This document shows, one piece after another, positions 50,652 to 58,928 of a stretch of DNA of 64,000 nucleotides (its first letter is position 1; the number at the start of each line of letters is the position of its first letter). Origin of the DNA: Metallumcola ferriviriculae (GTDB taxonomy: Bacteria; Bacillota; JADQBR01); assembly GCF_035573695.1 (NCBI RefSeq), contig NZ_CP121694.1:1588501-1652500 (forward strand), read 5' to 3'. Below the pieces are notes generated by a model. That model was not told where the DNA came from, did no database searches, and was given only the letters and a program-made list of their open reading frames with translations. Made by a program: the position numbers and the translations under genes.

Positions 50652-52217
50652 ATGCCATCAATCATTACGAAGATAAAACTGATTAATTATAAAAGATTTA
50701 GGGACTATACAATTGAACCAAACGGGCAAATTAATATTCTGGTTGGTGATAACGAGGTTGGTAAAAGCACTGTCCTCGAAGCAATTGATATTGTCGCAAG
50801 CGGTAATGTTCGAAGAGTTGAAGCAATAGGTATCGATAAGTTTCTAAATATCGATGCCGTACAGCAGTTTAACACTGGAGAACGTAATTTTGAACATTTA
50901 CCTAAACTTGCCGTGGAACTTTACCTTAATGGAAGTTTCGACCATACGATGAACGGTAAAAACAATTCGGATGGTATTACTTGTGACGGTATAAGGCTAG
51001 TATGTGAGCCAAACTACGATTTTTTGTCTGAAATCACTGAATCATTACAGGCTCGGGCAGATTATTTTCCGTATGATTATTATTCGATTCGTTTTTCGAC
51101 CTTCGCAGATGAAGGATATACCGGTTATAAGAAAAAAATAAGGAACATTCTTATAAACAGCACCAATATGAGTTCGGAGTTTGCAATTAATGATTTCATC
51201 AAGCGTATGTACAACCAATACACCGAGGATGACATAAAAGAGCGTGCTGTGCATAAAAGCAAATATAGACAGTTAAGGAGCGGCTTTTGTGCAGCTAGTT
51301 TATGCGCCCTAAATGAGCGTATACCAGCTGAAAAGAACTACACATTTGGATTGAGAACAGGGGCGTCATTGAGTCTTGAAAACGATTTAATGATTTATGA
51401 AGATGAAATCGGAATTGACAGTAAAGGAACGGGTAATCAAGTATTCATTAAAACTGATTTTGCCTTGGAACGTTCCGGCTCCAATGTGGATGTAATACTG
51501 ATTGAAGAACCAGAAAACCACCTAAGTCATGTTAATTTGCGTAAGCTTATCCAGCGTGTTTCGGAAACTCAGCATGGTCAATTGTTTATTACTACGCATA
51601 ATAGCCTGATTAGTACCCGTTTAGAGTTGCAAAATCTTCTTATTATGCACGAGGAAGCAGAAGATAAGCCTACATCTCTGAGTGGTTTGAAGGCTGAAAC
51701 TGCTAAATACTTTATGAAAGCTCCGGTCGCGAACGTTATTGAATTTGCTCTTTCCCAGAGAGTAATCCTTGTTGAAGGCCCCTCTGAATACATGCTATTT
51801 GAGAGGTTCTACGAAAATATAATTGGCCACAAACCGGAAAGCGACAATGTACACATTATGGATGTGCGTGGATTGAGCTTCAAACGGTATCTCGAAATTG
51901 CTCAGCTGCTCAGCAGTAAAGTAGTAGTTGTTACCGATAATGACCACAATACGCAAAAGAACTGCATAGAGAAATACTTGGATTTTGCTACCGATGCAAA
52001 TATCAAAATATGCTATGAAAACAATGAAATGATGAGCACTTTTGAAAAAGTTTTATATAGCGTTAATCAAACTCTGTGCAATCGGCTATTCGGTGAAAAC
52101 GCAATTGACTATATGCTTGGAAACAAAACTGAAGCTGCATATACGCTGCTAAGCCAACATGAGACCATTGCCGTTCCGGACTACATTCGAGGAGCGATAG
52201 AATGGATAAACGAGTAA
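50652..52217 (+). CDS. OLD-family endonuclease (GajA-like): ABC ATPase plus TOPRIM
   Basis: A 521-residue protein. Walker A GDNEVGKST is at residues 32-40 of an N-terminal SMC/RecF-like ATPase: the family start TKIKLINYKRFRDY is present, and ILIEEPENHLSH near 280-291 gives Walker B. The C-terminal TOPRIM domain has VILVEGPSEYML near 373-384 and VVVTDNDHNTQKN near 425-437. This is the layout of GajA of the Gabija anti-phage system, which nicks DNA when nucleotides are depleted. AAAGGAGG precedes the ATG. It overlaps the helicase gene by 16 bases. Confidence 0.85.
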   Translation: MPSIITKIKLINYKRFRDYTIEPNGQINILVGDNEVGKSTVLEAIDIVASGNVRRVEAIGIDKFLNIDAVQQFNTGERNFEHLPKLAVELYLNGSFDHTMNGKNNSDGITCDGIRLVCEPNYDFLSEITESLQARADYFPYDYYSIRFSTFADEGYTGYKKKIRNILINSTNMSSEFAINDFIKRMYNQYTEDDIKERAVHKSKYRQLRSGFCAASLCALNERIPAEKNYTFGLRTGASLSLENDLMIYEDEIGIDSKGTGNQVFIKTDFALERSGSNVDVILIEEPENHLSHVNLRKLIQRVSETQHGQLFITTHNSLISTRLELQNLLIMHEEAEDKPTSLSGLKAETAKYFMKAPVANVIEFALSQRVILVEGPSEYMLFERFYENIIGHKPESDNVHIMDVRGLSFKRYLEIAQLLSSKVVVVTDNDHNTQKNCIEKYLDFATDANIKICYENNEMMSTFEKVLYSVNQTLCNRLFGENAIDYMLGNKTEAAYTLLSQHETIAVPDYIRGAIEWINE

Positions 52218-53215
52218 TCTTTGCCGCAGCTGGTTCGGGAAAAACAACCTATATTGTAAATGGCTTGTCAGACCAAAGAAGGTCTCTCATCGTTACTTAC
52301 ACAAAAGGCAATTACGCGAACATGCTAAAAAAAATCTGTGTGAAGTTTGATGGAAAGTGGCCAGAAAATATTACTTTGATGACCTATTTCTCTTTTCTAT
52401 ATGGTTTCTGTTATAGGCCATTTTTGTCAGACAAGGTAAAAGCGAAGGGCCTTTTATACGAGGCTAACCCTAACAGGTATGCCAAACAAGATCAACCCCA
52501 ATACTATTTAAGCAAAGGCAGATATTTATACAGTAATCGCTTGTCTTTATTGTTGGAAAAAGCCCAAATTTTAGATGATATCAAAGCGCGCATTAAGACA
52601 TATTTTGATGAATTTATCATTGACGAGGTTCAGGATATCTCAGGTCGAGACTTTTCGTTTTTAGAGCAGCTCATGACCACAGACGTAGACATGCTATTTG
52701 TGGGCGATTTCTATCAGCATACATTTGATACCAGTAGGGATGGTAACGTTAACAAATCACTTTATGACGACAAGGCGGCATATGAAGCACATTTTGCTAG
52801 TAAAGGTTGTTCTATCGACAACACAACTCTTAAGAATAGTTGGCGTTGTAGCAAAAACGTATGTGCTTATATCCGTAGTAATATTGGTATCGATATATAC
52901 TCAAATCGTCCTGACACGGACAATACCTCTATTGAATTCGTATCTGACGTTGATTTAATTGGAAGAATATTCAACGATAATCAAATAATTAAGCTGCACT
53001 ATCAAAATGGTTCTAAAGCAGGTATTAGTCATAAGAACTGGGGTGAAACGAAGGGCGAAGATCATTATCAAGATGTATGCGTGTTGCTTAACAAAACTAC
53101 TGCGAGTAAGCGTAAGTCTGATAAATTATCTGAACTTCCCCCGTCAACCAAAAACAAACTGTATGTTGCCATTACACGAGCCAGAAGCAATGTATACCTT
53201 ATTGATGAGTCATAA
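52202..53215 (+). CDS. UvrD/PcrA-like helicase (GajB-like), compact
   Basis: A 337-residue superfamily 1 ATPase. It has Walker A FAAAGSGKTTYIV (residues about 6-18), FIIDEVQDISGRD, LFVGDFYQHTFDTS, LKNSWRCSKNVCAYI, KGEDHYQDVCVL and the C-terminal YVAITRARSNVYLID. Known GajB proteins are near 490 residues, so insert domains are shortened here. Overlap with the OLD nuclease gene marks them as one functional pair, as in Gabija. Confidence 0.85.
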   Translation: MDKRVIFAAAGSGKTTYIVNGLSDQRRSLIVTYTKGNYANMLKKICVKFDGKWPENITLMTYFSFLYGFCYRPFLSDKVKAKGLLYEANPNRYAKQDQPQYYLSKGRYLYSNRLSLLLEKAQILDDIKARIKTYFDEFIIDEVQDISGRDFSFLEQLMTTDVDMLFVGDFYQHTFDTSRDGNVNKSLYDDKAAYEAHFASKGCSIDNTTLKNSWRCSKNVCAYIRSNIGIDIYSNRPDTDNTSIEFVSDVDLIGRIFNDNQIIKLHYQNGSKAGISHKNWGETKGEDHYQDVCVLLNKTTASKRKSDKLSELPPSTKNKLYVAITRARSNVYLIDES

Positions 53216-53406
53216 ATTTTGCTACGGAAAACCTGATTTTGCATTCATATAAACTTCCCGTTATGTTTAATAGAAAAAATACCTATGTAGATAAGTTCGT
53301 TTTTCAATTATCAGGAAGTTAGACAAAGACCTTTGCACACTAACGAACGAATTTGAATGATAGACTAAAAATCAATAAATGACGAGAATGAAATGGAGGA
53401 AGAGTA

Positions 53407-54465
53407 ATGGCTCTTATTGATACATACCGAAACAATATGCAACGCAAACGTCAAGAGATAGTTTCCTTACGTGAAAAAATGGCTAAAGAAAGTGAAAAAA
53501 AGACTGGTATTAATACTAAAATTCTGTCTGCAAAATCCGCTATTAGCCGAACAAAATCCGAGTTAACAATCAAGTCAAAACTTAACGAAATAAGTAGACT
53601 GGAAAAATCCTTGTCGGATATTGATAAGGCAATTGCTAATCTGGAAAAGAAAATTGCATCAAAAGAAAAAGAGTACAACACTGAGGCAAAGAAGCATAAA
53701 GCCGAGGAGGAAAAGCAGCGCAAAAAGCAGGAGCAGGAAGACAAGCAGCGCCAGAAGGTAAGTGAGCGTACTTTCCAGAAAATTAATCAAGCAATCGCTG
53801 CGCAGCAGAGACAGCAGTCTGATATGCAAAATGATATAGAACGGCTCAAAGCTGTTCCCGAAAAAATTACCGTGTTGTTCTTTGCCACCAACCCAACAAA
53901 TACTAGCAAACTGCGTTTGGATGAAGAATCTCGAACGATACAGGAAATGATTCGCAAATCTGAGCACAGAGATTCTATCTTTTTTGAAAGCAGATGGGCT
54001 GTTCGGCCGCTGGATATTCTTCAAGCTATCAACGAGGTAAACCCTGATGTAGTCCATTTTAGCGGTCATGGGGCGTCTCATGGCGACCTTGTTTTGGAAA
54101 ACACGGACGGTACAGCTAAATTTGTAACTAAAGAAGCCATCACACAAACAATTATGTCATCATCAGATAAAATTCACCTTATTTTCTTTAATGCTTGCTT
54201 TTCCTATGAACAGGCCCAATCTGTTATAAATTATGTGGATGCGGCTATTGGTATGACAACATCTGTAGGAGATGCAGCTGCTTGTGCTTTTGCGGCACAA
54301 TTCTATTCATCCCTTGGCTTTGGCTTTTCGGTCCAAAAAGCATTTGAACAGGCTAAAGGCGTTATGATGCTTGAAGATCCAGATGAATGTAATACCCCTG
54401 AACTTTATGTAAAAGATGGTGTTGATGTCGATACACTTTTTATTGTAAAACCCGTCGAAAACTAA
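53407..54465 (+). CDS. Coiled-coil CHAT-domain (caspase-like) protease
   Basis: A 352-residue protein. Residues 1-150 form a long charged coiled coil (repeated Lys/Glu/Gln runs such as AEEEKQRKKQEQEDKQRQK). Residues 152-350 are a CHAT peptidase: ITVLFFATNP opens the fold, His 221 is in VHFSGHGASHG, and Cys 264 is in IFFNACFSYEQ, the His-Cys dyad. AAQFYSSLGFGFSVQKAF is a family motif. CHAT proteases act as effectors in several bacterial defence systems. GGAGG precedes the ATG. It lies 191 bases after the helicase gene on the same strand. Confidence 0.85.
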   Translation: MALIDTYRNNMQRKRQEIVSLREKMAKESEKKTGINTKILSAKSAISRTKSELTIKSKLNEISRLEKSLSDIDKAIANLEKKIASKEKEYNTEAKKHKAEEEKQRKKQEQEDKQRQKVSERTFQKINQAIAAQQRQQSDMQNDIERLKAVPEKITVLFFATNPTNTSKLRLDEESRTIQEMIRKSEHRDSIFFESRWAVRPLDILQAINEVNPDVVHFSGHGASHGDLVLENTDGTAKFVTKEAITQTIMSSSDKIHLIFFNACFSYEQAQSVINYVDAAIGMTTSVGDAAACAFAAQFYSSLGFGFSVQKAFEQAKGVMMLEDPDECNTPELYVKDGVDVDTLFIVKPVEN

Positions 54466-54680
54466 CGAGTGTAAAGAATGGAAAACTAATAATCGGCATT
54501 TCATGTAACTGAATGTTTTAGCAATAATGCGCAATCCTTTAAATGATAGGTTAGCTCCATGATAAGAAGATGAGAGTATACATATCAACAACGCAAACTA
54601 CAAAATAACCACGTGAAGAAAGCTAAACATGGAAACTTAATCTGACTAAATTTGAAATAAAAAAAGAGGATGTTAAATGT

Positions 54681-56003
54681 ATGAATGGTCCTTATAAAGA
54701 ATTAACTTTATCAGTATTTGAAAAACTGATTTCTGATACAGACTCATCTATTTTATGCGGAAATGGGTTTAGTATCAATTTCGACAATAGGCTTTCGATG
54801 AATAATCTTGGGAAAAGCCTATATCGTGCTCATTGCACTTGGAAAGCACATTCTAACTATAAAATTATTAGCAATGCTGCTTTTAAAGATGGATTGAAAA
54901 CAAATTATAATGGCGCAAAAAAAATAATTAATAGGATAAAGAGTGAGGAAGATTTAGAAAGCTTTTTCAAATATGCAATTACACTTGCATGTCAAATTGT
55001 TGATGATGGCAATGTAGTAAAATGGCTTAATGACAATGGGTTCAACTCCAACTTAGTTTTTGGGGTTAGTCAAATTGATATTTTAAAAGAAATAATATCG
55101 CAATCAAAAACCAAAAGTGTTTTATGCGTAAATTATGAGTATTGGAGCTTGGTTGTTTATTTTGTTTTGGCTCTCTCCAATGCTCCCGATGATGTTTACA
55201 CCTTGGATAAAACAAATTTTTTTGTTGAGGCAGTATTGACTGGCCGTCAATATAGTTCTACTAAACAACAATCAAATTTAAGCGGAGCATCAATGATTAG
55301 CGAAACCGTTATAAATGGTGTAACTATCTACTTACGTTTCCTGTTTGCAATAAATATTTTGATTGATGGTAGTGGTGTAAATATAACTGGATTTTCAAAT
55401 TGGGGCAGACTGAATATTACAAAAATAAATGAACTGTTTTCCAAATTTGATCACTTGCTAACAACAAACTACGATCTGTTGATAGAAAATATTACTAACA
55501 GAACAGTTAGACATTTGCATGGAGAATATAGCAAAAATGAAAATGTAGTGTTTTATCAATCGATGTCCGTACTGCTTGGTATGAATAAATTTGATTTATC
55601 TACAATAATTTTAGGAGATTATTTTGGTGGAAAAACCTTTTTTATAACTACAGCTCAAGGCTGTGCAGGCAAGTTCCCCAATTCTTCTGTTCAATTTTAC
55701 TCCAAAATACTTGAAGATATTATTAGAAAACAAAAACCAAAAACCATTGTGCTTTTTGGCTTATGTGCCGATAATGATTATCACATCATTAGAGATTTGC
55801 AAGTTTACATGGGATTAGAAAAAACACAAAATGCTGAAATTGTATTTTGCTACTACGATGAATACGCTAAAAACGGATTTTTAGATGTATACGAAAAATG
55901 TATTACTTATTCAAGTGAGTTAAGTGATTTTGTGCGAAACAACATTAAATTATCATTGATAGACTCAAAAGAAAGACTTGGTAAATATTTTATTAGTCGT
56001 TAA
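54681..56003 (+). CDS. SIR2-like domain protein (probable NADase-type)
   Basis: A 440-residue protein with SIR2-type landmarks. ILCGNGFSINFD at about residues 24-35 resembles the first NAD loop. LLTTNYDLLIEN is at 259-270. VRHLHGEYS at 276-284 holds the possible catalytic His. TIVLFGLCADNDYHI at 355-369 resembles the last nucleotide-binding loop. These match SIR2-like/DUF4917-type proteins found in defence islands. Residues 90-220 are an unrecognised helical insert. AAAAAGAGGA precedes the ATG. AT-rich and on the same strand as the CHAT gene, 215 bases away. Confidence 0.7.
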   Translation: MNGPYKELTLSVFEKLISDTDSSILCGNGFSINFDNRLSMNNLGKSLYRAHCTWKAHSNYKIISNAAFKDGLKTNYNGAKKIINRIKSEEDLESFFKYAITLACQIVDDGNVVKWLNDNGFNSNLVFGVSQIDILKEIISQSKTKSVLCVNYEYWSLVVYFVLALSNAPDDVYTLDKTNFFVEAVLTGRQYSSTKQQSNLSGASMISETVINGVTIYLRFLFAINILIDGSGVNITGFSNWGRLNITKINELFSKFDHLLTTNYDLLIENITNRTVRHLHGEYSKNENVVFYQSMSVLLGMNKFDLSTIILGDYFGGKTFFITTAQGCAGKFPNSSVQFYSKILEDIIRKQKPKTIVLFGLCADNDYHIIRDLQVYMGLEKTQNAEIVFCYYDEYAKNGFLDVYEKCITYSSELSDFVRNNIKLSLIDSKERLGKYFISR

Positions 56004-56320
56004 GGTGTAAGATGTGAAAAGGGTGCCAAAAAAACAATACACTCCAGAAGAACCATTTGATGAAAATTAGTGATTGCTGTTATTTCCCATTATGTTTAAA
56101 ATATTCCAGATCAGTATGTGTCAAACTGCTCATTAGGCTAATAATGCGCAACTGAAAAGCAAAGCTCTATCGACATATGTTTCTTTTATAGCCAATTGCG
56201 AAATTCAAAATTTAAAGTAAGCAGTATAAGAAAATTTAATGATGACTTTTCATTTGATGTAATAAAATCTGCCACTCTGCTTATAAAAGTAAAGTAAAAT
56301 GGGTCCGTCGTATAACAGCC

Positions 56321-56344
56321 GTTCCCCGGCTTTATCCGGGGAAC
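56321..56344. repeat. Perfect GC-rich dyad
   Basis: GTTCCCCGG-CTTTAT-CCGGGGAAC, a 9-bp perfect inverted repeat in AT-rich surroundings with no T-run on either side. Role unknown. It lies 27 bases past the minus-strand terminator at 56370. The rest of the 56004-56475 gap shows no supported gene. Confidence 0.6.
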
Positions 56345-56369
56345 TGTTCGACAAAATTTATAGTTAAAT

Positions 56370-56411
56370 ATAAAAAGCGCAATAGCCACGATTAATGTGG
56401 TTATTGCGCTG
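56370..56411 (-). terminator. Rho-independent terminator of the minus-strand membrane-protein genes
   Basis: On the minus strand AGCGCAATA-A-CCAC pairs with GTGG-C-TATTGCGCT over a 7-base loop and is followed by TTTTTA. A 14-bp stem with one wobble. Confidence 0.9.
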
Positions 56412-56475
56412 ATAATTACTTTAAGCACACATACCCTTTAATTTAAATGGAGCTGCTTAGCGATACGTATTTATT

Positions 56476-56934
56476 TTAGCCTAAAACTTTTCTTTTATCT
56501 AAATAGTTTAGGACAGACGCTAAAACTAATCCGTAGACAGTACTAGAAATGAAATGAGCTAATGAAGTATGAAAATCATGGTTTGTTAGGGTTGGTAATC
56601 TTAATGCAATTGATGTGGCATACAAGCCAAACCACATCAATATACCGAATATCCACCCTTTAAGCAAATAGTTTCCACTTGTAAGTTTTAACAGCATGTA
56701 AGAAAATAAAATCCCAGCAAAACCTGAAAAAAATATTTGGCCCAATTGCGCAAAAACAACTTCATAATTTGTAATGGGTAAATGCCCGTAGATGGCAATT
56801 GATGCCCAATCTAATAATCGTTCATTATAAAACCCTAAACTGTACCCTATCCAATCTATAATATTCATAGCTATTCCAGCTATAATTCCGCCAATAAATC
56901 CCGAGGCTATTCTATCTTCCAATTGTTTAAACAT
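56476..56934 (-). CDS. Four-helix membrane protein, paralogue A
   Basis: A 152-residue protein with four predicted membrane helices (GFIGGIIAGIAMNIIDWIGY at about 12-31, then QIFFSGFAGILFSYMLL, KGWIFGILMWFGLYATSIA, SSTVYGLVLASVLNYL). It resembles its neighbour at 56998 in size and in the GxxxG-rich first helix. The family is not recognised. Similar small membrane proteins accompany ferritin-like genes in clostridia (from memory, weak). GGAAAGG precedes the ATG on the minus strand. Confidence 0.6.
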   Translation of the reverse strand: MFKQLEDRIASGFIGGIIAGIAMNIIDWIGYSLGFYNERLLDWASIAIYGHLPITNYEVVFAQLGQIFFSGFAGILFSYMLLKLTSGNYLLKGWIFGILMWFGLYATSIALRLPTLTNHDFHTSLAHFISSTVYGLVLASVLNYLDKRKVLG

Positions 56935-56997
56935 CCTTTCCAGGTTAATTTACTTTGAATAGTATCCCATGGTTTCCTTGGGCGCGGTCAATAATTT

Positions 56998-57456
56998 TTA
57001 TCGTGTTTCCATTATTTTGTCTATAATTTGATAGGTGTAACCTGCGGCTATACCCCATATGCCTGCTACAATAAAAGCTTGGAGGACCATAGAAACGGGC
57101 AATATCTTAAAAAGTCTTGGTTCTATTACGGCCGGAAGTACCTTACTATGCACTATCCATAAGACAATCCCAAAGCCGGTACTTTTCAGTAAAATATAAT
57201 CACTTCCCGTCCAGCGTATTAACAAAGATAAGACATTTCCCATAAATGTACCTGAAATAGTCACTGCCAATAGACCTAACAAAAGAGGTAGTGTTGTTAT
57301 TGGTGTCCCTGGGGGTGTTATTAATACTGCCCCATAATGCACTACTGTAGAAGGGGAAATTCCCATTGTGTAAAGAACCCAACTGATTAAGATATAAGGT
57401 ATTGTTGCAACAAATCCAATTATGGTACCTCTTAGTAAAGTATCTATCAAGACCAT
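56998..57456 (-). CDS. Four-helix membrane protein, paralogue B
   Basis: A 152-residue protein with four predicted membrane helices, starting LLRGTIIGFVATIPYILISW and ending VAGIWGIAAGYTYQIIDK. The architecture is parallel to paralogue A: hydrophobic segments in the same positions and a similar loop before helix 3 (GSDYILLKSTGFGIVLW versus GNYLLKGWIFGILMW). This suggests tandem duplication. ATG at 57456 after AAAGGTG. The GTG one codon earlier is an alternative. 63 bases separate the two. Confidence 0.6.
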   Translation of the reverse strand: MVLIDTLLRGTIIGFVATIPYILISWVLYTMGISPSTVVHYGAVLITPPGTPITTLPLLLGLLAVTISGTFMGNVLSLLIRWTGSDYILLKSTGFGIVLWIVHSKVLPAVIEPRLFKILPVSMVLQAFIVAGIWGIAAGYTYQIIDKIMETR

Positions 57457-57552
57457 CACCTTTTTTTATATGTACCATTTATCTTTCTTTATGTAACCGG
57501 CTGAATGAACTCTAGGGACCCCATTTAAGCCGAAAGATTATGTAGTCTCTTA

Positions 57553-58002
57553 TTAAGTAGATTTAACTAACGTGGTAGCCTGTTTCTGGTTGTCTTTAAA
57601 CCATAGCAAATGAAATTCTTCATCTATCATGTTATGCCACAACCCTTTTTGCAAATCAGGTCTATCTGCAGTCTCGAGAATTAATGCTCTATACATTTCA
57701 ATTGCTTTATTCTCCACTGCTGCACCCAGCTTATAGCGATTTTTTGCGGAGGTAATATCCGCCGCTTCTCCAAGAAACATCCCTACCAAAGAGGTAACTC
57801 CCCCTGGTATAGAAGGTATCTTCTGTTGGTGCTCCATCAAGAGTTGCTCATAGAAGGTTACATGTCTTCGCTCCGATTGTATCATTCGTTCATATACAGC
57901 CCGGAGATACTCATCTTGTAGTGAACCCAATTGAGATTGATACATTTTTAACTGTAGTAGTTCAAGTAGATAGAACTCCTTTAACCTCAGAATGAGCTCC
58001 AT
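57553..58002 (-). CDS. Ferritin-like di-iron protein
   Basis: A 149-residue helical protein with metal ligands in the ferritin-like pattern: Glu in LKEFYLLELLQLKMYQ, SERRHVTFYEQLL (ExxH), ENKAIEMYRAL, and DEEFHLLWFKD (ExxH). This is a four-helix bundle di-iron site as in rubrerythrin or COQ7-like proteins. No rubredoxin domain. It starts at 58002 after a GAGGGGTAATT sequence on the minus strand. Role in oxidative or metal stress is inference. Confidence 0.7.
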   Translation of the reverse strand: MELILRLKEFYLLELLQLKMYQSQLGSLQDEYLRAVYERMIQSERRHVTFYEQLLMEHQQKIPSIPGGVTSLVGMFLGEAADITSAKNRYKLGAAVENKAIEMYRALILETADRPDLQKGLWHNMIDEEFHLLWFKDNQKQATTLVKST

Positions 58003-58403
58003 GTAATTACCCCTCTTTCTTTTAAGTAACTTTCAGTCTTTTTTTAGCAATGCGAAACTGTATTTGATCGTAAGCTGGTTAACATATCGATAAGATTGCC
58101 ATTTTAACTATTCAATATGGACATTGTTTTCAAGAAGATGCCTGATTATTTTTTACAAAGGCAGAAGAATTATGTGCGGCATTCTCAAGTGTCCACATGA
58201 AAAAACCAAAAGGCCTCATAGGTGTTCAAACATTTATGACCTCAAATTTTAATATGAATTTGTAAAATAGCTGCAATTAGGGAGAGGAGAGGAGGAATAA
58301 TAGTTCTAGATAGCTAACTAAATAAGGACAATGCTGAATTATATTGTTTGTTAAATCGTAGAATAGATGGTAACATAATTAAAACGGCTAACTGGAGGGT
58401 ACA

Positions 58404-58772
58404 ATGATAGAGCGGTATCAAAAGGTTTTTAAAGCGTTGGGGGAAACGACCAGGCTCAAAATTCTCAAGTTGTTATCCGTAGAATCTTTCTGCGTTTGCG
58501 AACTGGCGGCTGCCTTGGATATGCTGCAGCCGAGGATATCGCAGCATCTCAAGATATTAAAAGAAGCAGGACTGGTGAGTGAAAGAAAGGATGCTTACTG
58601 GACTTACTATTCCGTGGAAAAGGAACTTATTAATGAAGTCTTTCAGGAATTCGGTACATTTCTGGATAACCCATTGATTGAAACTCCCGGTTTTCAGCCG
58701 GTTGCGGAACGGATTGCTACTTTAGAGGATAATGAGGAAGTGAAAAAAAGTAAATCGAGACTCAAGCGCTAA
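58404..58772 (+). CDS. ArsR-family metal-responsive repressor (second copy)
   Basis: A 122-residue winged-helix repressor. The metal-thiol site SFCVCELAAALD at about residues 28-39 is the As(III)-type CVC motif, then QPRISQHLKILKEAGLVSERKD is the recognition helix and wing. It is not next to a transporter gene. It may act on distant targets such as the dyads in the arsenic island. GGAGGG precedes the ATG. The upstream gap 58003-58403 shows no gene and no clear promoter. Confidence 0.9.
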   Translation: MIERYQKVFKALGETTRLKILKLLSVESFCVCELAAALDMLQPRISQHLKILKEAGLVSERKDAYWTYYSVEKELINEVFQEFGTFLDNPLIETPGFQPVAERIATLEDNEEVKKSKSRLKR

Positions 58773-58774
58773 AC

Positions 58775-58811
58775 GAAAATCCCTGGTCTTATGCGGCTGG
58801 GGATTTTTTTG
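58775..58811 (+). terminator. Rho-independent terminator after arsR2
   Basis: AAAATCCC pairs with GGGATTTTTT over a 16-base loop and the Ts continue. A modest stem. Confidence 0.6.
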
Positions 58812-58928
58812 TGCCTAGGAGTTAATGGGACCTTTATCCCATTTTTTTCATTATGGCAGGAAATAGGGGTTATTGTGGCAAATTATGCTAAATAGTTGTC
58901 GTATTTTCTTCTTTTAGGCGGTGAACAG

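Noticed and set aside
49785-56003. Prophage interpretation of the recombinase region
   Set aside because: No capsid, terminase, tail, lysis or phage replication gene is present. The content is recombinase plus defence-like genes.
56186-56428. 80-residue minus-strand open frame with one hydrophobic segment
   Set aside because: Its GTG start lies just upstream of a strong minus-strand terminator and the frame runs through that hairpin. No good ribosome site.
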